Assembly (NCBI RefSeq): GCF_037083825.1
Contig: NZ_JBAPLU010000006.1
Coordinates: 150,383 to 214,382 of the forward strand
Source: Klenkia sesuvii
GTDB lineage: Bacteria; Actinomycetota; Actinomycetes; Mycobacteriales; Geodermatophilaceae
Direction of reading: 5' to 3'
DNA: 64,000 bases
The position numbers and the translations under genes were made by a program. How positions within the stretch are numbered: the stretch's first letter is position 1; each line of letters opens with the position of its first letter. The notes under the pieces were generated by a model that ran no database searches, was not told where the DNA came from, and was given only the letters and a program-made list of their open reading frames with translations. Shown piece by piece: positions 16,503-26,456 of this stretch.

Positions 16503-16518
16503 CTGACCGTCCGGTCAG
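16503..16518. promoter_or_regulatory. TetR-type operator upstream of the thiolase operon
   Basis: CTGACCG and CGGTCAG are perfect inverted repeats separated by TC, 20 bases upstream of the thiolase ATG. The ACCG-NN-CGGT core is like operators of TetR repressors that control acyl-CoA catabolism genes in Actinobacteria. Which regulator binds is unknown; no TetR gene is adjacent. Confidence 0.55.
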
Positions 16519-16580
16519 GTAATCGGACGGACGGCGACCGGGCAAGTTCATCTCCCGGCCAGTGGACCCCCACCGTTCAT

Positions 16581-16593
16581 TTGACTCGTTCAA
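16581..16593 (+). promoter_or_regulatory. probable furA promoter/operator
   Basis: TTGACTCGTTCAA is an AT-richer, nearly palindromic element 35 bases upstream of furA. It contains a TTGACT -35-like hexamer, and AAGATT follows at 16592. In mycobacteria and streptomycetes FurA represses its own promoter from such an element directly upstream of furA-katG. Exact -10 and transcription start are uncertain. Confidence 0.45.
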
Positions 16594-16616
16594 GATTGCA
16601 CGGCAGGGTGGACGAC

Positions 16617-17083
16617 GTGACGCAGACGCCGGAGCTGGAGCAGGCCCTGCGGGGCGCCGCGCTCCGGGTCACCCGGCCGCGGCTGGCCGTCCTGGGGGCG
16701 CTGCGCGAGCACGCGCACGCCACCACCGACGAGGTGCTGCGGCTGGTCCGTCGACAGCACCCCGAGGTCTCCCACCAGGCCGTCTACGACGTGCTGCGCG
16801 TGCTGACCGGCACCGGCCTCGTGCGCCGCATCGAGCCGCAGGGCTCGGTCGCCCGCTACGAGGTGCGGGTGGGCGACAACCACCACCACCTGGTCTGCCG
16901 CTCGTGCGGCGCCATCGCCGACGTCGACTGCTCGGTCGGCGCGGCCCCCTGTCTGACCCCGTCGGACAACCGCGGCTTCGTCGTCGACGAGGCCGAGGTC
17001 ATCTACTGGGGTCTGTGCCGCGCATGCCACGCGGCACCCACCGTCCTGCCCACCCTCGACAGCCCAGCAGAGAGAGGCACGCG

Positions 17084-17087
<4 letters not shown>
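16617..17087 (+). CDS. furA: Fur family redox/iron regulator FurA
   Basis: 156 residues, closely matching the actinobacterial FurA type: LRVTRPRLAVLGALREHAHA, VSHQAVYDVLRVLT, then the metal site DNHHHLVCRSCGAIADVDC and a second Cys pair in WGLCRACH. FurA represses itself and katG and is released by peroxide. GTG 16617 has an AGGGTGG Shine-Dalgarno; GTG 16608, three codons earlier, is the alternative. The 3' end overlaps katG by 4 bases (ATGA), the classic furA-katG operon. Confidence 0.93.
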
Positions 17088-19351
<2,264 letters not shown>

Positions 19352-19367
19352 GGTGAGCTGAGGGAAC

Positions 19368-19392
19368 GGCCCCCGTGACGTGCGCGGGGGCC
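19368..19392 (+). terminator. furA-katG operon terminator
   Basis: GGCCCCCG and CGGGGGCC form a perfect 8-bp GC stem with a 9-nt loop, 16 bases after the katG stop. No T-tract follows. It separates furA-katG from the iron-uptake operon. Confidence 0.7.
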
Positions 19393-19467
19393 GCACCCGG
19401 GGCCCCGGGGAGTCCCCAGCCAGCTGGGAACTCCCTGGGGCCTCTATTCGTACCGCCGGGCTGGGCC

Positions 19468-19486
19468 TAAGGTATGCCTGCCCTCA
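19468..19486 (+). promoter_or_regulatory. DtxR/IdeR-type iron box upstream of efeU
   Basis: TAAGGTATGCCTGCCCTCA matches the 19-bp DtxR/IdeR consensus TWAGGTWAGSCTWACCTWA at 15 of 19 positions by hand alignment. It lies 38 bases before the efeU start and contains a TAAGGT -10-like hexamer. Fe-loaded DtxR/IdeR bound here would repress efeUOB when iron is plentiful. Confidence 0.6.
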
Positions 19487-19524
19487 GCCGGTCGGCCGGG
19501 GGTTCCCGTCCGTCGGAGGCTGCC

Positions 19525-20388
19525 GTGGGTGCGCTGTTCTTCCCCAGCTACCTGATCGGGCTGCGCGAGGGCCTGGAGATGGTCCTCGTCGTCAGCGTGC
19601 TGGTCGCCTACCTGGTCAAGACCGGCCGCCGCCAGCACCTGCTGCCGGTCTGGGGTGGGGTGGCGGCCGCCGTCGTCCTGTCGATCGGGTTCGGCGCGGT
19701 GCTGTCCTACGTCTCGTCCACCGTGCTCGGTGGGCCGGGTCAGGAGCTCTTCGACGCGATCACCTCCGTGGTCGCCGTCGCGCTCGTCACCTGGATGATC
19801 TTCTGGATGCGGCGCACCGCCCGGCAGCTGTCGGGCGAGCTGCGCGGCAAGCTCGACGACGCCGTGGGCCTCGGGCTCGGCGCCGTGGTGGGCATCGCGT
19901 TCGCCTCGGTGGTCCGCGAGGGCCTCGAGACCACCCTGCTGTTCTTCGCCTCCGCCCAGGGCGCGGTGAGCGCCACCCCGCTGGTCGGGCTGGCCGCCGG
20001 GCTCGCCAGCGCCGTCGTCCTCGGCGGGCTGCTCTACGCCGGTGCCGTGCGCATCGACCTGTCGCGGTTCTTCACCGTCAGCGGGGTCCTGCTGGTGCTC
20101 GTGGCCGCCGGCATCTTCAAGTACGGCGTCCACGACTTCCAGGAGGCCGGCGTCCTGCCCGGCCTGACCACCTACGCCTACGACGCGTCCGCGTGGCTGC
20201 AGCCGGGCAGCTGGTACGGCGCGGTGCTCGACGGCGTGTTCCACATCTCGGCCCAGCCGACCGTGCTCGAGGTCGTGGCCTACCTGGCCTACCTCGTCCC
20301 GGTGCTGGTGCTCTTCCTCCTCCCGGGTCGCTCGGCCCGGACCACCACCCCGTCGAAGACCACGGAGCACGTCGATGCGCACGCGTAG
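19525..20388 (+). CDS. efeU: iron permease EfeU (FTR1 family)
   Basis: 287 residues with about seven membrane helices and the two iron-binding REGLE motifs, Arg14-Glu18 (IGLREGLEMV) and Arg131-Glu135 (VVREGLETT). It is the inner-membrane iron channel of the EfeUOB system. GTG 19525 has an ideal GGAGG Shine-Dalgarno with a 5-base spacer, so the in-frame ATG at 19474 is rejected. It overlaps efeO by 14 bases. An iron box lies upstream. Confidence 0.94.
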   Translation: MGALFFPSYLIGLREGLEMVLVVSVLVAYLVKTGRRQHLLPVWGGVAAAVVLSIGFGAVLSYVSSTVLGGPGQELFDAITSVVAVALVTWMIFWMRRTARQLSGELRGKLDDAVGLGLGAVVGIAFASVVREGLETTLLFFASAQGAVSATPLVGLAAGLASAVVLGGLLYAGAVRIDLSRFFTVSGVLLVLVAAGIFKYGVHDFQEAGVLPGLTTYAYDASAWLQPGSWYGAVLDGVFHISAQPTVLEVVAYLAYLVPVLVLFLLPGRSARTTTPSKTTEHVDAHA

Positions 20389-21520
20389 TACCCGCAGGAC
20401 CGCCCTCGTCGCGGCTGGAGCCGCCTCCCTCGCCCTGCTGGCCGCCTGCGGCGGCGGGGCCGACGCCGGCAGCGGCGGGGGTGAGGCCTCCGACGACATC
20501 GCGGTGGCCGCCAGCGACACGAGCTGCGAGGTCGACGCCACGGAGCTCGAGGCCGGCACCCACGAGTTCACCGTGACCAACAACGGCAGCTCGATCACCG
20601 AGTTCTACGTCTACGCCGAGGGCGACCGGATCATGGGCGAGGTCGAGAACATCGCGCCCGGGGTGGCCCGCTCGTTGCTGGTGGAGCTGCCGGCCGGGGA
20701 CTACCAGACCGCGTGCAAGCCGGGCATGACCGGCGACGGCATCCGCAACGCCCTCACCGTGACCGGTGAGGCCGAACAGCTCTCCGACGACGAGGCGCTG
20801 CAGGCCGCGGTCACCGACTACACCCGCTACGTGACCAGCCAGGTCACCGCGCTGCAGGAGCAGACCCAGGCCTTCGTCGCCGCGGTGCAGGCCGGCGACG
20901 TCGCGCAGGCGCAGGCGCTCTACCCCGAGACCCGGACGTACTACGAGCGCATCGAGCCCGTGGCCGAGAGCTTCGGCGACCTCGACCCCAAGATCGACGC
21001 CCGCGAGAACGACGTGGAGGAGGGCGACGCCTGGACCGGCTTCCACGTGCTCGAGCGCGACCTGTGGGCCACCGGTGACCTGTCGCAGTCGGGCCCGGTG
21101 GCCGACCAGCTCCTGTCCGACGTCGACGACCTGGCCACCCGGGTGCAGTCGCTCGAGCTGCAGCCCCTGGACCTGGCCAACGGTGCGCTCGGGCTGCTCG
21201 ACGAGATCGCGAGCAGCAAGATCACCGGCGAGGAGGACCGCTACTCCCACACCGACCTCTGGGACTTCCAGGCCAACCTCGACGGCTCCCAGGCCGCGAT
21301 CACCTCGCTGCGCCCGGTCATCGCCGAGGCCGACCCCGACCTGGCCACCGCGCTCGACGAGGCCTTCGCCGCCACCCAGGCCGAGCTCGCGCAGTTCGCC
21401 GCCGGTGACGGGTTCGTGCTCTACACGGCCCTGACCCCCGCCCAGGTGCAGGGGCTGTCGGACTCGCTCAACGCCCTCGCGGCCCAGGTCAGCCAGGTGC
21501 CCGCCGTCGTCGCGGGCTGA
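20375..21520 (+). CDS. efeO: iron uptake lipoprotein EfeO (cupredoxin + M75 imelysin domains)
   Basis: 381 residues. A lipoprotein signal ends at LLAAC (Cys about residue 25), followed by a Gly/Ser linker. A cupredoxin domain comes next (CEVDATELEAGTHEFTVTNN to the ACKPGM loop), then the peptidase-M75 domain with the GFHVLERDLW HxxE motif and GLLDEIASSKITGEEDRYSH. EfeO is the extracytoplasmic iron-binding component that passes iron to EfeU. Both domains are of full length. Confidence 0.94.
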   Translation: MRTRSTRRTALVAAGAASLALLAACGGGADAGSGGGEASDDIAVAASDTSCEVDATELEAGTHEFTVTNNGSSITEFYVYAEGDRIMGEVENIAPGVARSLLVELPAGDYQTACKPGMTGDGIRNALTVTGEAEQLSDDEALQAAVTDYTRYVTSQVTALQEQTQAFVAAVQAGDVAQAQALYPETRTYYERIEPVAESFGDLDPKIDARENDVEEGDAWTGFHVLERDLWATGDLSQSGPVADQLLSDVDDLATRVQSLELQPLDLANGALGLLDEIASSKITGEEDRYSHTDLWDFQANLDGSQAAITSLRPVIAEADPDLATALDEAFAATQAELAQFAAGDGFVLYTALTPAQVQGLSDSLNALAAQVSQVPAVVAG

Positions 21521-21537
21521 TCGGGGACAGTGGGGTC

Positions 21538-22779
21538 ATGAAGCTCTCCCGACGCGACTTCTTCGGCGCGGCCGGCGTCGGCGCGGCCGGTGTCGTCGCC
21601 CTCGGAGCCGGTGGCGTCGCGGCCGGCCGAGCGGCGTCGGCGGTCGAGGGCGGCGCCGCGGCCGGGTCGACCACCGGTGGGGCGGTGCCCTTCGAGGGCA
21701 CCCACCAGGCGGGCATCACCACCCCGGCCCAGGACCGGCTGCACTTCGTCGCCTTCGACGTCACCACCGACGACCGCGCGACCCTGGTGCGGATGCTGCA
21801 GGCCTGGACCGAGGCGGCCCGCCGGATGACCCGCGGTGAGGACGCCGGCCCGGTCGGCGCGGTGACCGGCAACGAGTACGCCCCGCCGGACGACACCGGC
21901 GAGGCCATCGGCCTGCCCCCGGCCGGGTTGACGCTGACCATCGGGTTCGGACCCACGCTCTTCCGCACCGCCGACGGCGTCGACCGGTTCGGCCTGGCCG
22001 ACCGGCAGCCGGCCGAGCTGGTCGAGCTGCCCGCCTTCGCCGGTGAGGAGCTGCGGCCGGAGATCAGCGGCGGTGACCTCTGCGTCCAGGCGTGCGCCGA
22101 CGACCCGCAGGTCGCCGTCCACGCGGTGCGCAACCTGGCCCGCATCGGCCAGGGGGTGGTCGGCGTCCGGTGGTCGCAGCTGGGGTTCGGCCGGACGTCG
22201 TCGACGACGTCGGACCAGTCCACCCCGCGCAACCTGTTCGGGTTCAAGGACGGCACCGACAACCTCAAGGCCGACCAGCCGCAGGCGCTCGACCGGTTCG
22301 TCTGGGTCTCGGGCACCGGTACCTGGATGGACGGCGGTTCCTACCTGGTGAGCCGCCGCATCCGCATGCTGATCGAGGTCTGGGACCGGCAGAACCTGCG
22401 CGACCAGCAGGACACCATCGGCCGCACCAAGGGCAGCGGTGCCCCGATCGGCGCCACCGAGGAGTTCGACCCCGTCGACCTGGGCGCGCTGCCGCCGACC
22501 TCACACGTGGCCCTGGCCCACCCCAGCAACGCCGGGACGGCGATCCTGCGGCGCGGGTACAGCTTCGTCGACGGGTCCGACGGGCTGGGGCGGCTGGACG
22601 CCGGGCTGTTCTTCCTCTGCTACCAGTCCGACCCGGCCACCGGGTTCGTGCAGGTGCAGCGCAACCTGCGCACCGACAAGATGAATGAGTACGTCAAGCA
22701 CACGTCCTCAGGGGTCTTCGCCTGCCCGCCGGGCCTGTCCGGCCCCGACGACTGGTGGGGCTCGGGCCTGTTCGCCTGA
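21538..22779 (+). CDS. efeB: Dyp-type haem peroxidase EfeB
   Basis: 413 residues with a twin-arginine signal (LSRRDFFGAAGVGAAGVVAL) for folded export. The DyP signature is FGFKDGTDN (GxxDG), and the proximal-His region is SHVALAHPSN. EfeB oxidises ferrous iron or acts on haem outside the membrane and completes the efeUOB operon. The ATG is 17 bases after efeO and has GACAGT 6 bases upstream, so it may also have its own leaderless promoter. Its stop overlaps the next ATG (TGATG). Confidence 0.94.
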   Translation: MKLSRRDFFGAAGVGAAGVVALGAGGVAAGRAASAVEGGAAAGSTTGGAVPFEGTHQAGITTPAQDRLHFVAFDVTTDDRATLVRMLQAWTEAARRMTRGEDAGPVGAVTGNEYAPPDDTGEAIGLPPAGLTLTIGFGPTLFRTADGVDRFGLADRQPAELVELPAFAGEELRPEISGGDLCVQACADDPQVAVHAVRNLARIGQGVVGVRWSQLGFGRTSSTTSDQSTPRNLFGFKDGTDNLKADQPQALDRFVWVSGTGTWMDGGSYLVSRRIRMLIEVWDRQNLRDQQDTIGRTKGSGAPIGATEEFDPVDLGALPPTSHVALAHPSNAGTAILRRGYSFVDGSDGLGRLDAGLFFLCYQSDPATGFVQVQRNLRTDKMNEYVKHTSSGVFACPPGLSGPDDWWGSGLFA

Positions 22780-23294
22780 TGGTCGCCGCCGTGGACCTGA
22801 CCCTGGACGACATCCGGGCGGTGGTGGCGTTCGCCGCCGACTGCGCCGACCTCGTGCTGCCCGGGTTCGAGGACGCGGTGCCCGACGACGTCCGACCGCG
22901 GGAGGCGCTCGCCGCGGCGCGGACGTTCGCCGGGGGCGGCCCGCGCACCGTTGCGCAGCGGACGGCGGCCTTCGCCGCCCACCGGGCCGCGGAGGCGGCC
23001 CCCACCGAGGTCGCCCGGCTCGGCGCGCAGGCGTGCGGAGACGCAGCGGCCGCGGCCTACCTGCACCCCCTCGCGCAGGCGACCCAGGTGGGGCACGTCC
23101 TGCGGTCGGCTGCGTGCGCAGCGCGGGTGGCCGAGCTGACCGGCTCGGGTGCCGGGGTCGCGGACCTGGCCGGGCGCGCGGGCCCCCGGGTGCGTGCGGT
23201 GCTGCTGCGCTACCCGGCCGCACCGGGCGGGCGGTCGCGGCCGGCCCGGCTCGTGGCCGAGTTGGACGCAGCGGTCCGGGGCCTGCCCGGCTGA
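22779..23294 (+). CDS. putative immunity protein (Imm-5-like domain)
   Basis: 171 residues, mostly Ala-rich helices: VDLTLDDIRAVVAFAADCAD, FAGGGPRTVAQRTAAFAAHR, AAAAAYLHPLAQATQVGHVL. This pattern is found in actinobacterial proteins labelled 'putative immunity protein' (Imm-5-like), sometimes misnamed exonuclease SbcC. The ATG is embedded in the efeB stop (TGATG), so it is translated from the efe operon. No toxin partner is visible. The terminator hairpin at 23281 overlaps its 3' end. The family resemblance is from memory and its function is unknown. Confidence 0.75.
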   Translation: MVAAVDLTLDDIRAVVAFAADCADLVLPGFEDAVPDDVRPREALAAARTFAGGGPRTVAQRTAAFAAHRAAEAAPTEVARLGAQACGDAAAAAYLHPLAQATQVGHVLRSAACAARVAELTGSGAGVADLAGRAGPRVRAVLLRYPAAPGGRSRPARLVAELDAAVRGLPG

Positions 23295-23313
23295 CCGATG
23301 TCGCCGGGCAGGC
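23281..23313 (+). terminator. efeUOB operon terminator overlapping the last stop codon
   Basis: GCCTGCCCGGC (23281-23291) and GCCGGGCAGGC (23303-23313) are perfect 11-bp complements. The TGA stop of the Imm5-like gene lies in the 11-nt loop, so a terminating ribosome would cover the hairpin. Confidence 0.65.
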
Positions 23314-23405
23314 GTTCTAGGAGTGCACCGCTGGTCGGACGCCCCACCAGCCGGGGACGGCGATCGGTGGCGTCGGAGTTCCTCCGCCTGACAGGTGGTC
23401 CCCGT

Positions 23406-23421
23406 GTAGGTACGTAGGTAC
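23406..23421. promoter_or_regulatory. tandem GTAGGTAC repeat, probable TA-locus operator/promoter
   Basis: GTAGGTAC is repeated twice without a gap, 15 bases before the Phd-type antitoxin start. It contains TAGGTA -10-like hexamers. Antitoxins of this family bind repeats overlapping their promoter, so this is the likely autoregulatory site. Confidence 0.5.
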
Positions 23422-23436
23422 TGATCGGGAGGTGTC

Positions 23437-23675
23437 ATGGCGATCATCACGGCTCGAGAGTTCAACCAGGACGTCAGCGCCGCCAAGCGCGCCGCTGGTC
23501 GTGCGCCGGTGGTCATCACCGACCGTGGCCGGCCGTCGCACGTGCTGCTGTCCATCGAGACCTACGAGCAGTTGTGGGCGGCGGGCGGGACATCGTCGAC
23601 CTGCTGAGCGCGGACGACGACGTCGACCTCGAGCCGGGCCGGGCCACCATCGACCTCAGGGTCCCCGACCTGTGA
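23437..23675 (+). pseudogene. Phd/YefM-family antitoxin, frameshifted
   Basis: The gene starts MAIITAREFNQDVSAAKRAA, then VVITDRGRPSHVLLSIETYE, a clear Phd/YefM DNA-binding domain with a GGGAGG Shine-Dalgarno. In this frame it ends at a TGA at 23605-23607 after 56 residues. The expected C-terminal toxin-binding tail (GRDIVDLLSADDDVDLEPGR, ending at 23675) continues in another frame, so a shift has occurred in the G-rich stretch near 23575-23592. The span to the ancestral stop is 239 bases, not a multiple of 3. The truncated protein could still bind DNA but probably not its toxin. Confidence 0.72.
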
Positions 23676-24098
23676 CCTACCTGCTGGACACGGACGTCGT
23701 CGGCGAACTGCGCAAAGTCGACCCGGCGCATGGACGCCCGGGTGCAGGCGTGGGCGCGCGGGCAGGTGGCGCACAACCTCTTCATCAGCGCGATCACCGT
23801 GCTCGGGGTCGAGATCGGCGTGGAGCGGGTCGCACGCCGGGACCCGGACCGGGGAGCTGTGCTGCGCCGGTGGCTGGAGGACGGACTGCTGCCGGCGTTC
23901 GGCGGGCGCGTGCTGCCGGTCGACGTGCCGGTCGTCCGACGCGCCGCCTCGATGCGCGTCCCCGATCCACGGCCGGAGCGGGACGCCCTCATCGCGGCGA
24001 CGGCTGCCGTGGCGGACTTCGTGGTGGTCACCCGCAACACGGCCGACTTCGCCCCGCTAGGGGTGCCCCTTCTCGATCCCTGGGCGGCGGGTTCCTGA
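23672..24098 (+). pseudogene. PIN-domain (VapC-type) toxin, frameshifted
   Basis: GTG 23672 overlaps the ancestral antitoxin stop (GTGA) and begins VTYLLDTDVVGELRKVDP, the PIN-domain first strand with its catalytic Asp. The rest (MDARVQAWARGQVAHNLFIS from 23730, then VLGVEIGVERV, RDALIAATA and TRNTADF) is in a different frame. The total of 427 bases is one more than a multiple of 3. All four acidic residues survive across the two frames, so the break at about 23725-23730 looks recent. A fragment from ATG 23730 would lack the first catalytic Asp. Confidence 0.72.
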
Positions 24099-24142
24099 CA
24101 CCGGATCGCCGCGGCTGCCTCGGCCAGGCACCATGGTCGCCG

Positions 24143-25792
24143 ATGTCCACGGCGATGCAGGTCCTCGGTGGTCGGTACGAGCTGCGCTCCCGTGTGGGCT
24201 CCGGCGGCATGGGCCAGGTGTGGCGCGGCCACGACCAGCGGCTGGGCCGGCCGGTCGCCGTGAAGGTGCTGCGCAGCGAGTACGCGGGCGAGTCCGAGTT
24301 CCTCGGCCGCTTCCGGGCCGAGGCCCGGCACGCCGCGCTGCTGGCCCACCGCAACGTGGTCGCGGTGTACGACTACGGGGAGACCACCGCCGCCGACGGC
24401 GAGGCCCTGGCCTACCTGGTGATGGAGCTGGTGCTCGGCGAGTCGCTGGCCGCCGTGCGCCGGCGGCTGGGGGCACTGCCGCCGGAGCAGGTGGTCGAGG
24501 TGGTGGCCCAGGCCGCCGCCGGGCTGGGTGCGGCGCACGAGATGGGGGTCGTGCACCGCGACGTGAAGCCGGCGAACCTGCTGCTGCGGCCCGACGGGTC
24601 GGTCGCGGTCACCGACTTCGGCATCTCGTGGTCGGCCGAGAGCGTCGCGCTCACCCGCACCGGGCAGGTCATCGGCACCGCGCACTACCTGTCGCCGGAG
24701 CAGGCGCGCGGCGAGGCGGCCACCCCCGCCAGCGACGTCTACGCGCTCGGCATGGTCGCCTACGAGCTGCTCGCCGGCCGTCGCGCCTTCGAGGGCGCCA
24801 GCTCGGTCGCGGTGGCGCTGCGCCAGATCCGGGACGAACCCGAGCAGCTCCCGGACTCCGTACCGGCGCCGGTGCGCGAGCTGGTGGCCGCGATGCTGGT
24901 CAAGGACGCCGCCGCGCGGCTGCCCGACGGGGACGCCGTGGTCGCCGCGGCGGCCCGGGCCCGTCCCGGCGCCGGCGAGGAACCCACCGAGCTGCTGGAC
25001 CTGGTGCCACCGGCCGGGGTCACCGCGCTGCTCGACCCCGGCCTCGTGCCCACCACCGCCGCCGGGGCCGGCGGCGACGGCGCGACGGCCGCCTCGGCCG
25101 CCGCGGTCCCCACCGGCTCGGTGGCCACGGCGGGGACGGCGACCACGGGTGCGACCCGGCGTCGGCGAGGGCTGGTGCCGGCCGGCGTCCTCGCCGCGCT
25201 GCTGCTGGTGGGTGGCGGTACGGCGGCGCTGCTGGGGCTCGGCGGCTCCACCGCGCCCGGGGGCGCCACGGCCTCGGCCGCCACCAGCGGCTCGGCGAGC
25301 GGCTCGACCGAGGGGGTGGCGACCCCCGCTCCCGTCGTCCTCGACGGCGCGGACTACGTGGGCCGCCCGCTCGAGGAGGTGACCGCGGAGCTGACCGCGC
25401 TCGGGCTCGCGGTGGTCCCCGAGGAGGTCGTCGGCGACGGGACCGGCGCCGGGCTGGTGACCGCGGTGGACCCCACCGGTACGCCACTGACCGCCGGCAG
25501 CTCGGTCACCGTGCGCTACGCCTCGGCCGCCGTCCCCACGACCGAGGCGCCGACCGAGGCTCCGACCGAGGCTCCGGCGCAGCCACCGGCGCCGGTGACC
25601 CAGGTCAACACCGTGGCCCCGGCGCCGCAGGCGCCCGCGCCGACCGCGGTCGAGCCCCCGGCGGGACCCGGACCGCGACCGGGCACCGGGAACGGCGGCG
25701 GCAACCCGGGCAACGGGAACGGCAACGGCAACGGCAACGCGGGGAACGGCAACGCCGGCGGGAACGGGAACGGCCGGGGCGGCCCGGGCTGA
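24143..25792 (+). CDS. Ser/Thr protein kinase with one PASTA domain
   Basis: 549 residues. The kinase domain (10-270) has GSGGMGQVW, Lys41 in VAVKVL, His138-Arg-Asp140 in HRDVKPAN and Asp158-Phe-Gly. A Pro/Ala linker, one membrane helix (about 343-368) and a single PASTA domain (about 400-465, DYVGRPLEEVTAELTALGL) follow. The tail has EAPT repeats and ends in an Asn/Gly repeat tract. It belongs to the PknB-like membrane kinases that sense cell-wall fragments, but with fewer PASTA units than PknB. ATG 24143 is used; ATG 24155 is an alternative. Confidence 0.9.
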   Translation: MSTAMQVLGGRYELRSRVGSGGMGQVWRGHDQRLGRPVAVKVLRSEYAGESEFLGRFRAEARHAALLAHRNVVAVYDYGETTAADGEALAYLVMELVLGESLAAVRRRLGALPPEQVVEVVAQAAAGLGAAHEMGVVHRDVKPANLLLRPDGSVAVTDFGISWSAESVALTRTGQVIGTAHYLSPEQARGEAATPASDVYALGMVAYELLAGRRAFEGASSVAVALRQIRDEPEQLPDSVPAPVRELVAAMLVKDAAARLPDGDAVVAAAARARPGAGEEPTELLDLVPPAGVTALLDPGLVPTTAAGAGGDGATAASAAAVPTGSVATAGTATTGATRRRRGLVPAGVLAALLLVGGGTAALLGLGGSTAPGGATASAATSGSASGSTEGVATPAPVVLDGADYVGRPLEEVTAELTALGLAVVPEEVVGDGTGAGLVTAVDPTGTPLTAGSSVTVRYASAAVPTTEAPTEAPTEAPAQPPAPVTQVNTVAPAPQAPAPTAVEPPAGPGPRPGTGNGGGNPGNGNGNGNGNAGNGNAGGNGNGRGGPG

Positions 25793-25804
25793 GCGACCTG
25801 CGCG

Positions 25805-26422
25805 TCAGGAGGCTCGGCGGCGCGCCAGCCAGACGCCGCCGGCCAGCAGCACGGTGGCCAGGGTCAGCACGAACCCCCGGTTGCTGGCCGCCGCGCCGGT
25901 GAACACGACCACCAGCACCCAGAACAGGCCGACCCCGGCGGCGCCGGCGGCACCCAGCTGCCAGGCCTGGGTGCGGTCCAGACCCCCGCGGCTGGGGACG
26001 TGCGGGACCAGGGCGAGCAGCCCGGCCAGCGTGGCGAAGACCGCCCACGCGGGGAGGGCGGTCCACGCGGAGGCGGCACCGGAGACTGGGGCCAGCGACA
26101 GCCCGAGGAGCAGGAGCACGAGCCCGACCACGCCGACCACGCTCGCGGTGAGGGCGGCCCGGTCGGCGGTGCTGCGGTCCCGCGGACCGCGCGGGCCCCG
26201 TGGCCGCGCGCCCACGCGCGGGCCGGTCGAGACCTCCGGGCCCGGCAGCGGCGGCGGGGCCGGGAAGGCGCCCTCCATCGGCCCGGTCGGCTGCGGCGGG
26301 TACGCCGGGTCGTAGGCCGGCTCGGTGGCGTGCGGCGGGTGGGCCGGGTCGTACGGCGGCTCCGGCTGGCGGCCGGGGACGTTCTCGGCCGAGGGCTGCG
26401 GGGGGTACGGCGGCTGGCTCAC
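25805..26422 (-). CDS. membrane protein with Pro-rich cytoplasmic N-terminus
   Basis: 205 residues. The first 110 are Pro/Tyr/Ala-rich with PYDPAHPPHA-type repeats. They are followed by RGPRDRSTADRAALTAS and then four hydrophobic helices ending GGVWLARRRAS. No family function is known for such proteins. GTG 26422 is selected because TACGGT lies 7 bases upstream on the minus strand; reading further upstream would enter the cinA promoter. It is divergent from cinA with only 34 bases between them. Confidence 0.72.
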   Translation of the reverse strand: MSQPPYPPQPSAENVPGRQPEPPYDPAHPPHATEPAYDPAYPPQPTGPMEGAFPAPPPLPGPEVSTGPRVGARPRGPRGPRDRSTADRAALTASVVGVVGLVLLLLGLSLAPVSGAASAWTALPAWAVFATLAGLLALVPHVPSRGGLDRTQAWQLGAAGAAGVGLFWVLVVVFTGAAASNRGFVLTLATVLLAGGVWLARRRAS

Positions 26423-26456
26423 GCGGGCCACCGTAGCGGCGCCTACTGTCGGATCC

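Noticed and set aside
23730..24098. Independent PIN-domain gene starting at ATG 23730
   Set aside because: It would lack the first strand and catalytic Asp, which are present in the adjacent frame from 23672. A frameshifted gene explains the data better.
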